This document shows positions 15,745-23,168 of a stretch of DNA of 64,000 nt, in pieces. Source of the DNA: Stenotrophomonas terrae (lineage in GTDB: Bacteria; Pseudomonadota; Gammaproteobacteria; Xanthomonadales; Xanthomonadaceae); assembly GCF_001431465.1 (NCBI RefSeq), contig NZ_LDJJ01000014.1:1-64000 (forward strand), in the 5' to 3' direction. Position 1 is the first letter of the stretch, and each line of letters starts with the position of its first letter. The position numbers and the translations under genes are program-made. The notes beneath the pieces are model-generated. The model did no database searches. It saw nothing but the letters and a program-made list of their open reading frames with translations, and had not been told where the DNA came from.

Positions 15745-16227
15745 ATGACCACTGTGCTTCTCAGCCTGGGCAGCAACCTGCAACCGCAGCACTATCTGCA
15801 AGCGGCGGTTGCCGTATTGCGCGAACGTTTTGGCGCTATCAGCGTCTCGCCGGCCTACCGCACGCCCGCGGTGGGTTTCGACGGCCCGGACTTCCTCAAC
15901 AACGCGGTGATGCTGGATACCGAGCTGCCGCTGGCCGAGTTGGATGATTGGTTGCACGCGGTGGAAGACGCGCATGGCCGTGACCGTTCCGGCCCGCGTT
16001 TCAGCGACCGTACCCTGGACATCGACGTGGTGTATTACGGCGACCTGGTGGTGGAAGGCCCCGGCCATCTGCGCATCCCGCGGCCCGAGTTGAAACACGC
16101 CTTCGTGCTGAAGCCATTGGCGGACATCGCCCCGGATTTCATCGACCCGGTACGCGGCTTGAGCCTGCAGCAGATGTGGCAGCAGCATCCGCAGTACGGG
16201 CAGGCCTTCGATACGGTGGCGTTGTAA
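15745..16227 (+). CDS. folK: 2-amino-4-hydroxy-6-hydroxymethyldihydropteridine pyrophosphokinase
   Basis: FolK transfers pyrophosphate from ATP to 6-hydroxymethyl-7,8-dihydropterin in folate synthesis. The 160-residue protein has the usual length, LSLGSNLQP at the N-terminus, YRTPAVG and the signature RFSDRTLDIDVVYYGD with metal-binding Asp92 and Asp94. ATG at 15745 is used; it matches family length, whereas an upstream start would add 24 residues. The next gene (minus strand) is a predicted pteridine reductase, so pterin chemistry clusters here. A fragment of the 3' end is repeated in the downstream repeat block. Confidence 0.95.
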   Translation: MTTVLLSLGSNLQPQHYLQAAVAVLRERFGAISVSPAYRTPAVGFDGPDFLNNAVMLDTELPLAELDDWLHAVEDAHGRDRSGPRFSDRTLDIDVVYYGDLVVEGPGHLRIPRPELKHAFVLKPLADIAPDFIDPVRGLSLQQMWQQHPQYGQAFDTVAL

Positions 16228-16477
16228 GGCTGCACCTGTGTTACCGAGCCATGCTCGGCATTGGGTATTCCCGGTAAAGCCTCTGCCGAGCATGGCTCGG
16301 CACTACGCCCCCTCCCTTTGCCGCAGGCAAGGGGAGGGCTGGGGAGGGGTTGGCTTTCGCTTGCTGAGGGATACGGTGGCGTTGTAGCCCCCGACGTAAG
16401 GCTGCACCTGTAGTGCCGAGCCATGCTCGGCAGAAGCGTTACCGGTAAAGCCCCTGCCGAGCATGGCTCGGCACTAC
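16210..16477. repeat. SMAG repeats with a duplicated 3' end of folK
   Basis: Two inverted SMAG pairs lie here: a degenerate direct copy ending at 16260 with an inverted copy at 16284-16306, and a direct copy at 16410-16432 with an inverted copy at 16455-16477. Between them is GCCCCCTCCC..GGGGAGGG low-complexity DNA. The last bases of folK (GATACGGTGGCGTTGTA at 16210-16226) recur at 16370-16386, followed again by AAGGCTGCACCTGT. The block therefore looks like a segmental duplication of about 160-170 bp with SMAG elements inside. Confidence 0.8.
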
Positions 16478-16493
16478 AGTTGGTGCATGCAGA

Positions 16494-17231
16494 TCACGTC
16501 AGCAGGCGGCCGCCGTCCAGGCGCAGGGTCTGGCCGGTGATGTAGCCGGCATCGTCCAGCAGCCAGCGCACCGCCGAGGCGATCTCGTGCGGGGTACCGA
16601 GCCGGTCCAGTGGTGTGCGCTCCATCAGCTTCTGCTTGGCGGCCTCGCTCTTGCCCTGTTCCGGCCACAGGATGGCGCCCGGTGCGATGGCATTGACCCG
16701 CACGTGCGGGGCCATTTCCAGTGCCAGCGAGCGGGTCACCATCTCCAGCGCAGCCTTGGCCGAGCTGTACGCCGGGTGTTCGCGCAGCGGCTGAGTGGCG
16801 TGCAGGTCGGTCAGGTTGACGATGGCGCCGCGCTGCTTGATCAGGTGCGGCGCGGCGGCCTGCGCCAGGAAGAACGGTGCCCGCGCATTCACTGCGAACA
16901 ACTCATCCCATTGCCCGGGCTGTACCTGCCCGAACGGGGTGGGGAAGAAGTTGGAGGCGTTGTTGACCAGCGCATCCAGCCGGCCGAACTGGCTGACCGC
17001 CTGTTCCACCAGATCCGGCAAAGCGTCCACGTCGCGCAGGTCCGCCTCCAGTGCCAAGACGCTGCCCGGACGCTCGCTCTCCAGGTCGAAGGCCAGCGAC
17101 TGCAGCTCCTCGCTGGATTGGTGCGCGTGCAGGGCGATGCGGTAGCCATGGGCATGCAGGTGACGGGCAATGCCGGCGCCGATCCGGCGCGCGCTGCCGG
17201 TGACCAGGGCCACCCGTTGGGATTCTGTCAT
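16494..17231 (-). CDS. Pteridine reductase, PTR1/FolM-like short-chain dehydrogenase
   Basis: The 245-residue SDR protein has the TG-x3-RIG cofactor motif (TGSARRIG, residues 11-18). This is the NADPH pattern of pteridine reductases rather than the common TG-x3-GIG. The active site appears to be Asp142-Tyr155-Lys159. The usual SDR serine is replaced by Asp at a 13-residue spacing from Tyr, as in Leishmania PTR1. NNASNFFPTPF also matches that subfamily. It likely reduces dihydrobiopterin or dihydrofolate, backing up dihydrofolate reductase. Its position next to folK supports this. It diverges from the methyltransferase gene with only 54 bp between starts. A generic SDR role is less likely. Confidence 0.85.
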   Translation of the reverse strand: MTESQRVALVTGSARRIGAGIARHLHAHGYRIALHAHQSSEELQSLAFDLESERPGSVLALEADLRDVDALPDLVEQAVSQFGRLDALVNNASNFFPTPFGQVQPGQWDELFAVNARAPFFLAQAAAPHLIKQRGAIVNLTDLHATQPLREHPAYSSAKAALEMVTRSLALEMAPHVRVNAIAPGAILWPEQGKSEAAKQKLMERTPLDRLGTPHEIASAVRWLLDDAGYITGQTLRLDGGRLLT

Positions 17232-17285
17232 CTGGGATTTCCTTACTCAGCTATCCTGTGCATTGTCCTCGCAAACCACCGCATC

Positions 17286-18470
17286 ATGCATTCCGACCTG
17301 CCAACCCCCGATTCAGACGCGCTTGCACACAGCGAGCAGCTGGCCGCGCATCTGCGCGCGGAAATCCTTGCCCAAGGCGGTGCGGTGCCGTTTTCACGCT
17401 TCATGGAGCTGGCACTGTATGCCCCGGGCTGGGGCTATTACAGTGCCGGCGCCAGCAAGTTTGGCGCCGCAGGTGACTTTGTCACCTCGCCGGAGATTGG
17501 CGCGCTGTTTGCCGCCACCACCGCCAATGCAGTGGTGCCGGTACTGAAGCAGCTGGGTCCGGCGGCACGCATGCTGGAACTGGGCGGTGGCAGCGGTGCG
17601 TTTGCCGAAATCATGCTCAAGCGCCTGCTGGAACTCGATGCCCTGCCGGAGCGCTACGCCATCCTCGAGCCCAGCGCCGATCTGCGTGAACGCCAGCGCG
17701 AGCGCCTGGAGCGCGCGCTGATTCCGCCCGTGTTCGCCCTGGTGGAATGGCTGGACCGGCCGTTCGATGACGACTGGGACGGCGTGCTGTTCGCCAACGA
17801 GGTGATCGATGCGCTGCCGACACCGCGCTTTCTTGCCGACGAAGGTGAGATCTACGAAGAAACCGTCGAGCTCGATGGCGAAGGCCGCTTCGTGCGTGGC
17901 GCGCAGCCGGCCGATCCGCTGTTGATGGGGGCGGTGCGGCATGTGGAGCGCTACCTGGAGCGCCCGTTCGCGCACGGCTATCGCTCCGAGGTGCTGCCGC
18001 AGCTGCCGTACTGGATCCAGGCGGTGGCCGGTGGCATGCAGCGCGGGGCGATGTTGTTCGTCGACTATGGTTACTCGCGCAGCGAGTTCTACCAGCACGA
18101 TCGCACCGACGGCACGATGCGTGCGTTCTACCGGCACCGTGTGCACAACGATGTCTTCCTGTGGCCGGGCCTGCAGGACATCACCGCCTCGGTGGATTTC
18201 ACCGCGCTGGCCGAGGCCGGCACCAACGCCGGCTTCGAGCTGGCCGGTTACAGCAACCAGGCCAACTTCCTGCTCGGCAATGGCATCACCGACCTGCTGC
18301 TGCAGGCCGAGGCACGTACCGACGAAGTGGGCCAGCTGCGCTTGCGTGACCAGCTCAAGCGGCTGACCTTGCCGACCGAAATGGGTGAGCGCTTCCAGGT
18401 GATGGGTTTCAGTCGCGACGTGGACATGTCGGCGTCGTTCCTGCTCGGCGACCTGACGTGGCGGCTGTAA
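17286..18470 (+). CDS. SAM-dependent methyltransferase, MidA/NDUFAF7-like (DUF185)
   Basis: The 394-residue protein belongs to the COG1565/DUF185 family. Its mitochondrial member NDUFAF7 methylates an arginine of a complex I subunit. Recognisable parts are YYSAGASKFGAAGDFVTSPEI near residues 50-70, the SAM-binding motif MLELGGGSGAFAE (about 96-108), WDGVLFANEVIDALP and GAMLFVDYGYSRSEFY. The bacterial substrate is not established; complex I is a reasonable guess. ATG at 17286 matches family starts. The VanZ-like gene overlaps its 3' end by 13 bp. Confidence 0.88.
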   Translation: MHSDLPTPDSDALAHSEQLAAHLRAEILAQGGAVPFSRFMELALYAPGWGYYSAGASKFGAAGDFVTSPEIGALFAATTANAVVPVLKQLGPAARMLELGGGSGAFAEIMLKRLLELDALPERYAILEPSADLRERQRERLERALIPPVFALVEWLDRPFDDDWDGVLFANEVIDALPTPRFLADEGEIYEETVELDGEGRFVRGAQPADPLLMGAVRHVERYLERPFAHGYRSEVLPQLPYWIQAVAGGMQRGAMLFVDYGYSRSEFYQHDRTDGTMRAFYRHRVHNDVFLWPGLQDITASVDFTALAEAGTNAGFELAGYSNQANFLLGNGITDLLLQAEARTDEVGQLRLRDQLKRLTLPTEMGERFQVMGFSRDVDMSASFLLGDLTWRL

Positions 18471-18853
18471 TCACGGCGCTGAAGCCGCTGCGTCATCCGC
18501 GTTTCTGGCTGGGCTTGTGGTGTGCGGCGGTAGTGGCGGTGATCGTGGTCTGCCTGATCCCGCCGCCGCCGCTGGACCTGCCCCAGAACAGCGACAAGCT
18601 TGAGCATCTGCTGGCGTACTTCATGCTGTCTGCCAGTGCGGTGCAGCTGTTCGGCAGCCGCCGCGCGCTGTGCTGGGCGGCACTGGGCCTAGTCGCCTTG
18701 GGCGTAGGCATCGAGTGGGCGCAGGGCGCGCTGACCAGCACCCGCATGGCCGATCCGATGGATGCGCTGGCCAACAGCGGTGGCGTGCTGATCGGCATGC
18801 TGACCGCACTGACCCCGCTGCGCGATCTGCTGCTCAGGCTGCAACGGCGCTGA
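18458..18853 (+). CDS. VanZ-family small membrane protein
   Basis: The 131-residue protein has about four hydrophobic segments (about 18-36, 47-62, 68-88, 106-123). It has the VanZ-like pattern: DKLEHLLAYFMLSA after the first helix and GIEWAQGAL-TSTRMADPMDALANSGG before the last. VanZ in enterococci gives low-level teicoplanin resistance, but most proteobacterial homologues have no known role. The GTG start at 18458 overlaps the methyltransferase gene, so translation is probably coupled. Two strong hairpins follow and separate it from the convergent GH20 gene. Confidence 0.85.
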   Translation: MAAVITALKPLRHPRFWLGLWCAAVVAVIVVCLIPPPPLDLPQNSDKLEHLLAYFMLSASAVQLFGSRRALCWAALGLVALGVGIEWAQGALTSTRMADPMDALANSGGVLIGMLTALTPLRDLLLRLQRR

Positions 18854-18982
18854 GCCCGCAGCGGCCACGGTGCTGCAAGGCGTCTGCCGTGGTTGCGCCT
18901 GCAACTTAATTTCATAGAAAAATCAGCCATTTCCGATGCAATGGCACTTACGCTGGCAGCGCCTTGGCTGCTACGTTGGGGT

Positions 18983-19072
18983 CATCACGGGCGCCGTCAT
19001 GGCGCCGGTGATTTTGCAAAGTTGGCGCGGTGCGGGACGTGGGTGGAGAGGACTCACGTACCGCACCGCGCC
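18983..19072. terminator. Bidirectional hairpins between convergent VanZ and GH20 genes
   Basis: The larger hairpin has GGCGCGGTGCGG at 19024-19035 and CCGCACCGCGCC at 19061-19072, extended inward by ACGTG/CACGT. That makes about 17 paired bases around a short loop. A smaller one at 18983-19009 pairs TCAC-GGGCGCC with GGCGCC-GGTGA and is followed by TTTT on the plus strand. The symmetrical stems suit termination from both sides. Confidence 0.7.
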
Positions 19073-19095
19073 TTCCCGGGGGTTCTCCCCAAGCC

Positions 19096-21447
19096 TTACT
19101 TCTTCGGCTGCAGACGCACCTGGTCCAGCACCCACATCTGCGGACGGGTATCGCCGCTGAAGGTCATGCACAGATCGGTGATCTGCTCGGCACCCGCGCG
19201 CAGCGGTGCTTCCAGTTCAATGAAACCGTCCTTGCCCGGCTGCTGCGGCAGCGGCACCGTGGCCAGCACGCGGCCTTCGCAGCCGGCACGTACTTCAAAC
19301 TCGCCGTACTGGCTCACCGGCTTGCGGAAGCCGCGCTTGGCTTCCTCCGGGCGCAGCAGGCCGAAGTTGTAGGGGATGCGGCCAGCACGGACCTGGATGG
19401 AGGCGATGTCCTGCAGCTGCGCGTCTTCCCACAACCAGCACGGGTTGAAGATGGTGACGTCGAAGTTGTCGCGCTCGCCGTGCAGCGGGTTGTCGTCGAC
19501 CAGGCGCAGCAGCAGGCGGCCGCCCTGCGGGCATTGCGCCAGGGTCTTGTCGTTGCGGGTCAGCAGTGACTGCGCGTCGAAATTCCACTGGCTGGGCTTG
19601 TCGGCCACCGGCTTGCCGTTGAAGAAGGTCAATGCGGTCAGCACGGTCGGTACCGGCAAGGTCAGTGCGCCAGGATAGGCGGCCGATTGCGCGGTGGGGG
19701 TGCTGCCATCGGTGGTGTAACGGATATCGCGGTAGCTCAGCGGGTTGGACAGCTCGACCGTCACCTTTTCAGTGGCACGGTCATCCTGACGCTTCATCGC
19801 CACCGACAAGGCGGTCTGGCCGTAATCAATGCCCAATGCCTTGTAGCGCTGCAGCTGCGCCGGCAAGCGGGCGAGGAAGTCGTCGTAGCTCTTGTTCTGC
19901 AGCGGGGTCCAGGCGATCTCGGACAACGCTGCCAGGCGCGGGAACACGTTGTGTTTGAGATCCTTGCCGGTGCGGGTGTGCTCGGTCCACATATTGGCCT
20001 GCACGCCGATCACGTGCTTGCGCTGCGCAGGTGTCAGCTCGGCCGGTACCGGGTCGAACGCGTAGACACGCTGCATCGAGGTGAACTTGGGGCGTCCGGT
20101 GGGTTCTTCCGGCAGATTGGTCTGCAGGAAATCCAGGTACAGGGTATTGCCCGGGGTCATCACCACATCGTGGCCGTGCGTGGCGGCCTCGATGCCGCCT
20201 TCGATGCCGCGCCAGGACATCACCGTGGCCTGCGGCGGCAAACCACCTTCGATGATTTCGTCCCAGCCGATCAGCTTGCGGTCGTGGTCTTCCAGGTACT
20301 TCTCAAGCCGCTTGAGCATATGCGACTGCAGGGCTTCCTCGTCCTTCAGGCCCAGCTCGCGGATATAGGCCTGCACCTGCGGCGAATCCTGCCACTGGTA
20401 CTTCACCGCTTCGTCGCCGCCGATGTGGATGTACTGGCCGGGGAACATTTCCAGTACTTCGGCCAGGATGTTCTCCAGGAACTGCAGGGTTTCCTCGCGC
20501 GGATTGAACAGGTAGGGGTTCACGCCCCAGTTGGCCGATGGCAGGGTCGGACCATCGACCACGCCGTGTTCCGGATAGGCCGCAACCGCGGCCTGTGCAT
20601 GGCCGGGCACATCGATCTCGGGCACGACGGTGATGTGGCGTGCGGCGGCATAGGCCACCACATCGCGGATCTGCTCCTGCGTGTAGTAACCGCAATACAG
20701 GTGCGGCTTGCCGTCAGCGCCAACGCCGGCTTCGCCAGCGGCAGAACGGCAGCTGCCCACTTCGGTCAGCTTCGGGTAGCGCTTGATTTCCATGCGCCAG
20801 CCCTGGTCATCGGTGAGATGCCAATGGAAGGTGTTGAGCTTGTGCGTGGCCATCGCGTCGAGGATCAACTTGATGTCCTCGATGCTCTGGAAATGGCGTG
20901 CCGAGTCGAGCATGAAGCCACGCCAGTTGAAGCGCGGTGCATCCTCGACCTGCATGGCCGGCAAGGTGATGCCGTTCGCGGGTGCGCCGGCAAGCAGCTG
21001 CCATAGCGACATGGCGCCATAGAACAGGCCGCGCGCGTCACCGGCTTCCACCAGCACGCCATCGCCATTGATGCGAAGTGAATAGCTCTCCGCCGATGCG
21101 TCGGCGCTGGGCTTGCCGAGGCGGAACTGGATTGCACCCTTGGCATTGCCGCTGCTCGTTGCCTGCAGCTGCAACGGCGTGGTGCGTGCCAGCAGCTGGG
21201 TGAACTGTGCGGCGACCTCGCCAGCGCCTTCAGCGGCGATTACGCGGGTGGAGGCGTCCGCCACGAAGCGGCCATTGCCAGGCTGCACCGATACCGGCCG
21301 GGGAATGATGCTGGCACCGGTTACTTCCACTGGCAGCTGCTGTGCGGGCGCGACAGTGGAAGCGGCCAATGCATGGCCGCTGGCAGAGGCAAGTGCAAGC
21401 GACAGCGCAGCATGCAGAGCGTGGGTGGTGAGTCGGTGTCGGGTCAT
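19096..21447 (-). CDS. Beta-N-acetylhexosaminidase, GH20 (first copy)
   Basis: The 783-residue secreted enzyme has a signal peptide (about 1-29) and an N-terminal GH20b domain. Its TIM-barrel catalytic domain carries HWHLTDDQGW (about 208-217) and HIGGDEAVKYQW, with catalytic Asp345-Glu346 for substrate-assisted cleavage. The C-terminal about 180 residues add a chitobiase-like domain and a small beta-sandwich. It should release GlcNAc from the non-reducing ends of chitin oligosaccharides or N-glycans. It is the third gene of TonB receptor - propeller - GH20, and its ATG overlaps the propeller stop (ATGA). It is clearly homologous to the second copy at 31517-33826. Confidence 0.93.
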   Translation of the reverse strand: MTRHRLTTHALHAALSLALASASGHALAASTVAPAQQLPVEVTGASIIPRPVSVQPGNGRFVADASTRVIAAEGAGEVAAQFTQLLARTTPLQLQATSSGNAKGAIQFRLGKPSADASAESYSLRINGDGVLVEAGDARGLFYGAMSLWQLLAGAPANGITLPAMQVEDAPRFNWRGFMLDSARHFQSIEDIKLILDAMATHKLNTFHWHLTDDQGWRMEIKRYPKLTEVGSCRSAAGEAGVGADGKPHLYCGYYTQEQIRDVVAYAAARHITVVPEIDVPGHAQAAVAAYPEHGVVDGPTLPSANWGVNPYLFNPREETLQFLENILAEVLEMFPGQYIHIGGDEAVKYQWQDSPQVQAYIRELGLKDEEALQSHMLKRLEKYLEDHDRKLIGWDEIIEGGLPPQATVMSWRGIEGGIEAATHGHDVVMTPGNTLYLDFLQTNLPEEPTGRPKFTSMQRVYAFDPVPAELTPAQRKHVIGVQANMWTEHTRTGKDLKHNVFPRLAALSEIAWTPLQNKSYDDFLARLPAQLQRYKALGIDYGQTALSVAMKRQDDRATEKVTVELSNPLSYRDIRYTTDGSTPTAQSAAYPGALTLPVPTVLTALTFFNGKPVADKPSQWNFDAQSLLTRNDKTLAQCPQGGRLLLRLVDDNPLHGERDNFDVTIFNPCWLWEDAQLQDIASIQVRAGRIPYNFGLLRPEEAKRGFRKPVSQYGEFEVRAGCEGRVLATVPLPQQPGKDGFIELEAPLRAGAEQITDLCMTFSGDTRPQMWVLDQVRLQPKK

Positions 21448-23084
21448 CGTGGATCCTTGTTGTTGACGGTTGGCATGCGGCCAGCCGCTGTTGCGTTTGC
21501 GGTTGATGTAACGGTTGCTGCAATCCGTGGGGGGAGAGAAGTTGGGGTGGGGCGCAGGGCATTGGCCTGCGTAGTGTTGGTGCTGGATTGGATCATCGCA
21601 TCAAGTGCAAAGCCCATCAGCACGCCTTCGATATCGGCAGCGACAAGTACGTCGGCATGATGGGCGAGCGTACCGGCGACGCCCCACTGGAAGCCACGTC
21701 CCGTTGGTAACGCATGGGTAGCGAGCAGGCGTCCATCGCGGCGATCAAGTACACCTATGCCAGCGGCGTGATCAATAAAATAGGGATGGCCAGCGGCCAT
21801 GCCGACCAGCAGCTGGTCACCCAGTGCCAGTGGCGTGCCCCAACTCCAACCGCCAACATCGGTGCGCCACAGTACGCGGCCGTTGTTGATGTCGATGGCG
21901 CTTACCTTGCGCAGGTCGGATGAGCCTATGTACAGCGTATTGCCTTCGAACGAAGGTTCGGATTCGATCCACGACGTCCAGAACTGCGTCATCCACAGCG
22001 CGTTGCCGGTGCGTGCGTCGATTGCGTGCAGCACGCCGCTGCGGTCATTGCAGAACACGCGGCCGCGATGCACCACCGGCGCTGCGCCGGGTCGCGAGGC
22101 AAGACGGTACTGCCATAGCGGAGTGCCGGTGCGCGCATTGAGTGCCTGCACCACACCTGCTTCGGTGACGGCGAACAACTGAGTGCCGTCGCTGGCCAGG
22201 CCGTGCTGAATGCGACCAGCAAGCTGCCGCTTCCAACGGCTGGCGCCGGTGCGCATGTCCAGCGCCTGTACGCTGCCGTCACTGCCGCCGACATAGAGCA
22301 GGCCGTCGCCGAGCAGTGGGCGCGGGCCCTGCCATTCCCAGGCCGCTGATTGTGGTTGCGGAGGCTCGCGGCTGCTGCGCGCGTCCTGGATCGAGGAGCG
22401 CCATTGCTCGCGGCCGGTCTTGCGCTCAAGCCGGTGCAGGTAGCCGCCATCGCTGTTGACGAACACGGCATCGTCGGTGACCAGCGCGGTGGCATAGATC
22501 GGGTAACCCAAGGCGCTGCCCCAGCGCAGGCTGCCATCGGCAAGGTTGACGGCAAACAGGGTGCCTGCGGTGGTGCCGATATAGGCAGTGCCGTCTGTAA
22601 TCACCGGCGAGGCAAAAATCTGGCCACCAAGATGGGTTTTCCAGCGCGGGCCGGACAAGGCCTGGGGGGAAGTGTTGCCTGGGTTTGTGCTGGGCAGAGA
22701 GTCGCGGTCGCCGCGCCGCAGGCGCAGGCGTTCGCCGCTGCCCAACAACGTGCCCGTCAATTCCTTGTCCTGCAGCCGCAGCGCCATGTGCAGGCTGCGA
22801 TGAACCAGGGTGTTGTTGTCGTCGATATCTGCCTTGCCATGCAGGGGCAATGAGCGCAGGTGGGCGATGGGTAGATCCAGTTGCATGTCGTAGCGGCCGT
22901 TGGCATCGGCCTGCAGGTTCAGGCCAATGCTGACCTTCTCGCGCGGGCTGCCGATCTCGCCGAGCCAGTAGCCGGAGAGGTCGTCGGCGGCGCGTGCAGC
23001 GCGGGCAGGCAGCAACAGCAGGCAAGCCAGTACCGCCAGGAGCGGTAGGTGGCGGTGAAGGAGGTTGGCTTTCGGCTGTTCCAT
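21444..23084 (-). CDS. PQQ-type beta-propeller protein in the GlcNAc locus
   Basis: The 546-residue exported protein has a signal peptide (about 1-33) and an N-terminal beta-rich domain (about 34-125, GYWLGEIG..YDMQLDLP). About seven quinoprotein-type blades follow with the G-x-x-x-ALD-x-x-TG-x-x-x-W pattern, for example GSVQALDMRTGASRW and GVVQALNARTGTPLWQY. The family includes BamB-like scaffolds and PQQ dehydrogenases. No dehydrogenase active site or vicinal cysteine pair is visible, so a binding or scaffold role is more likely. The start at 23084 lies close to the signal peptide, although its ribosome binding site is weak. A stable hairpin separates it from the TonB receptor upstream. The Ser/Thr-rich tail overlaps the GH20 start. 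Confidence 0.78.
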   Translation of the reverse strand: MEQPKANLLHRHLPLLAVLACLLLLPARAARAADDLSGYWLGEIGSPREKVSIGLNLQADANGRYDMQLDLPIAHLRSLPLHGKADIDDNNTLVHRSLHMALRLQDKELTGTLLGSGERLRLRRGDRDSLPSTNPGNTSPQALSGPRWKTHLGGQIFASPVITDGTAYIGTTAGTLFAVNLADGSLRWGSALGYPIYATALVTDDAVFVNSDGGYLHRLERKTGREQWRSSIQDARSSREPPQPQSAAWEWQGPRPLLGDGLLYVGGSDGSVQALDMRTGASRWKRQLAGRIQHGLASDGTQLFAVTEAGVVQALNARTGTPLWQYRLASRPGAAPVVHRGRVFCNDRSGVLHAIDARTGNALWMTQFWTSWIESEPSFEGNTLYIGSSDLRKVSAIDINNGRVLWRTDVGGWSWGTPLALGDQLLVGMAAGHPYFIDHAAGIGVLDRRDGRLLATHALPTGRGFQWGVAGTLAHHADVLVAADIEGVLMGFALDAMIQSSTNTTQANALRPTPTSLPPRIAATVTSTANATAAGRMPTVNNKDPR

Positions 23085-23121
23085 GCAGTGATGCCCGATG
23101 CGTGCTGGTTGGGTGGCAGGA

Positions 23122-23152
23122 ACCTGGCGGGAGCACTGGGCTCCCGCCAGGT
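23122..23152 (-). other. Intra-operon hairpin between TonB receptor and propeller genes
   Basis: ACCTGGCGGGAG and CTCCCGCCAGGT form a perfect 12-bp stem with a 7-nt loop in the 84-bp gap. No T-run follows on the minus strand. It would protect the receptor message from 3' exonucleases or partly end transcription. Either would give more receptor than propeller and GH20. Confidence 0.6.
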
Positions 23153-23168
23153 GATGTTGCACTACGGT

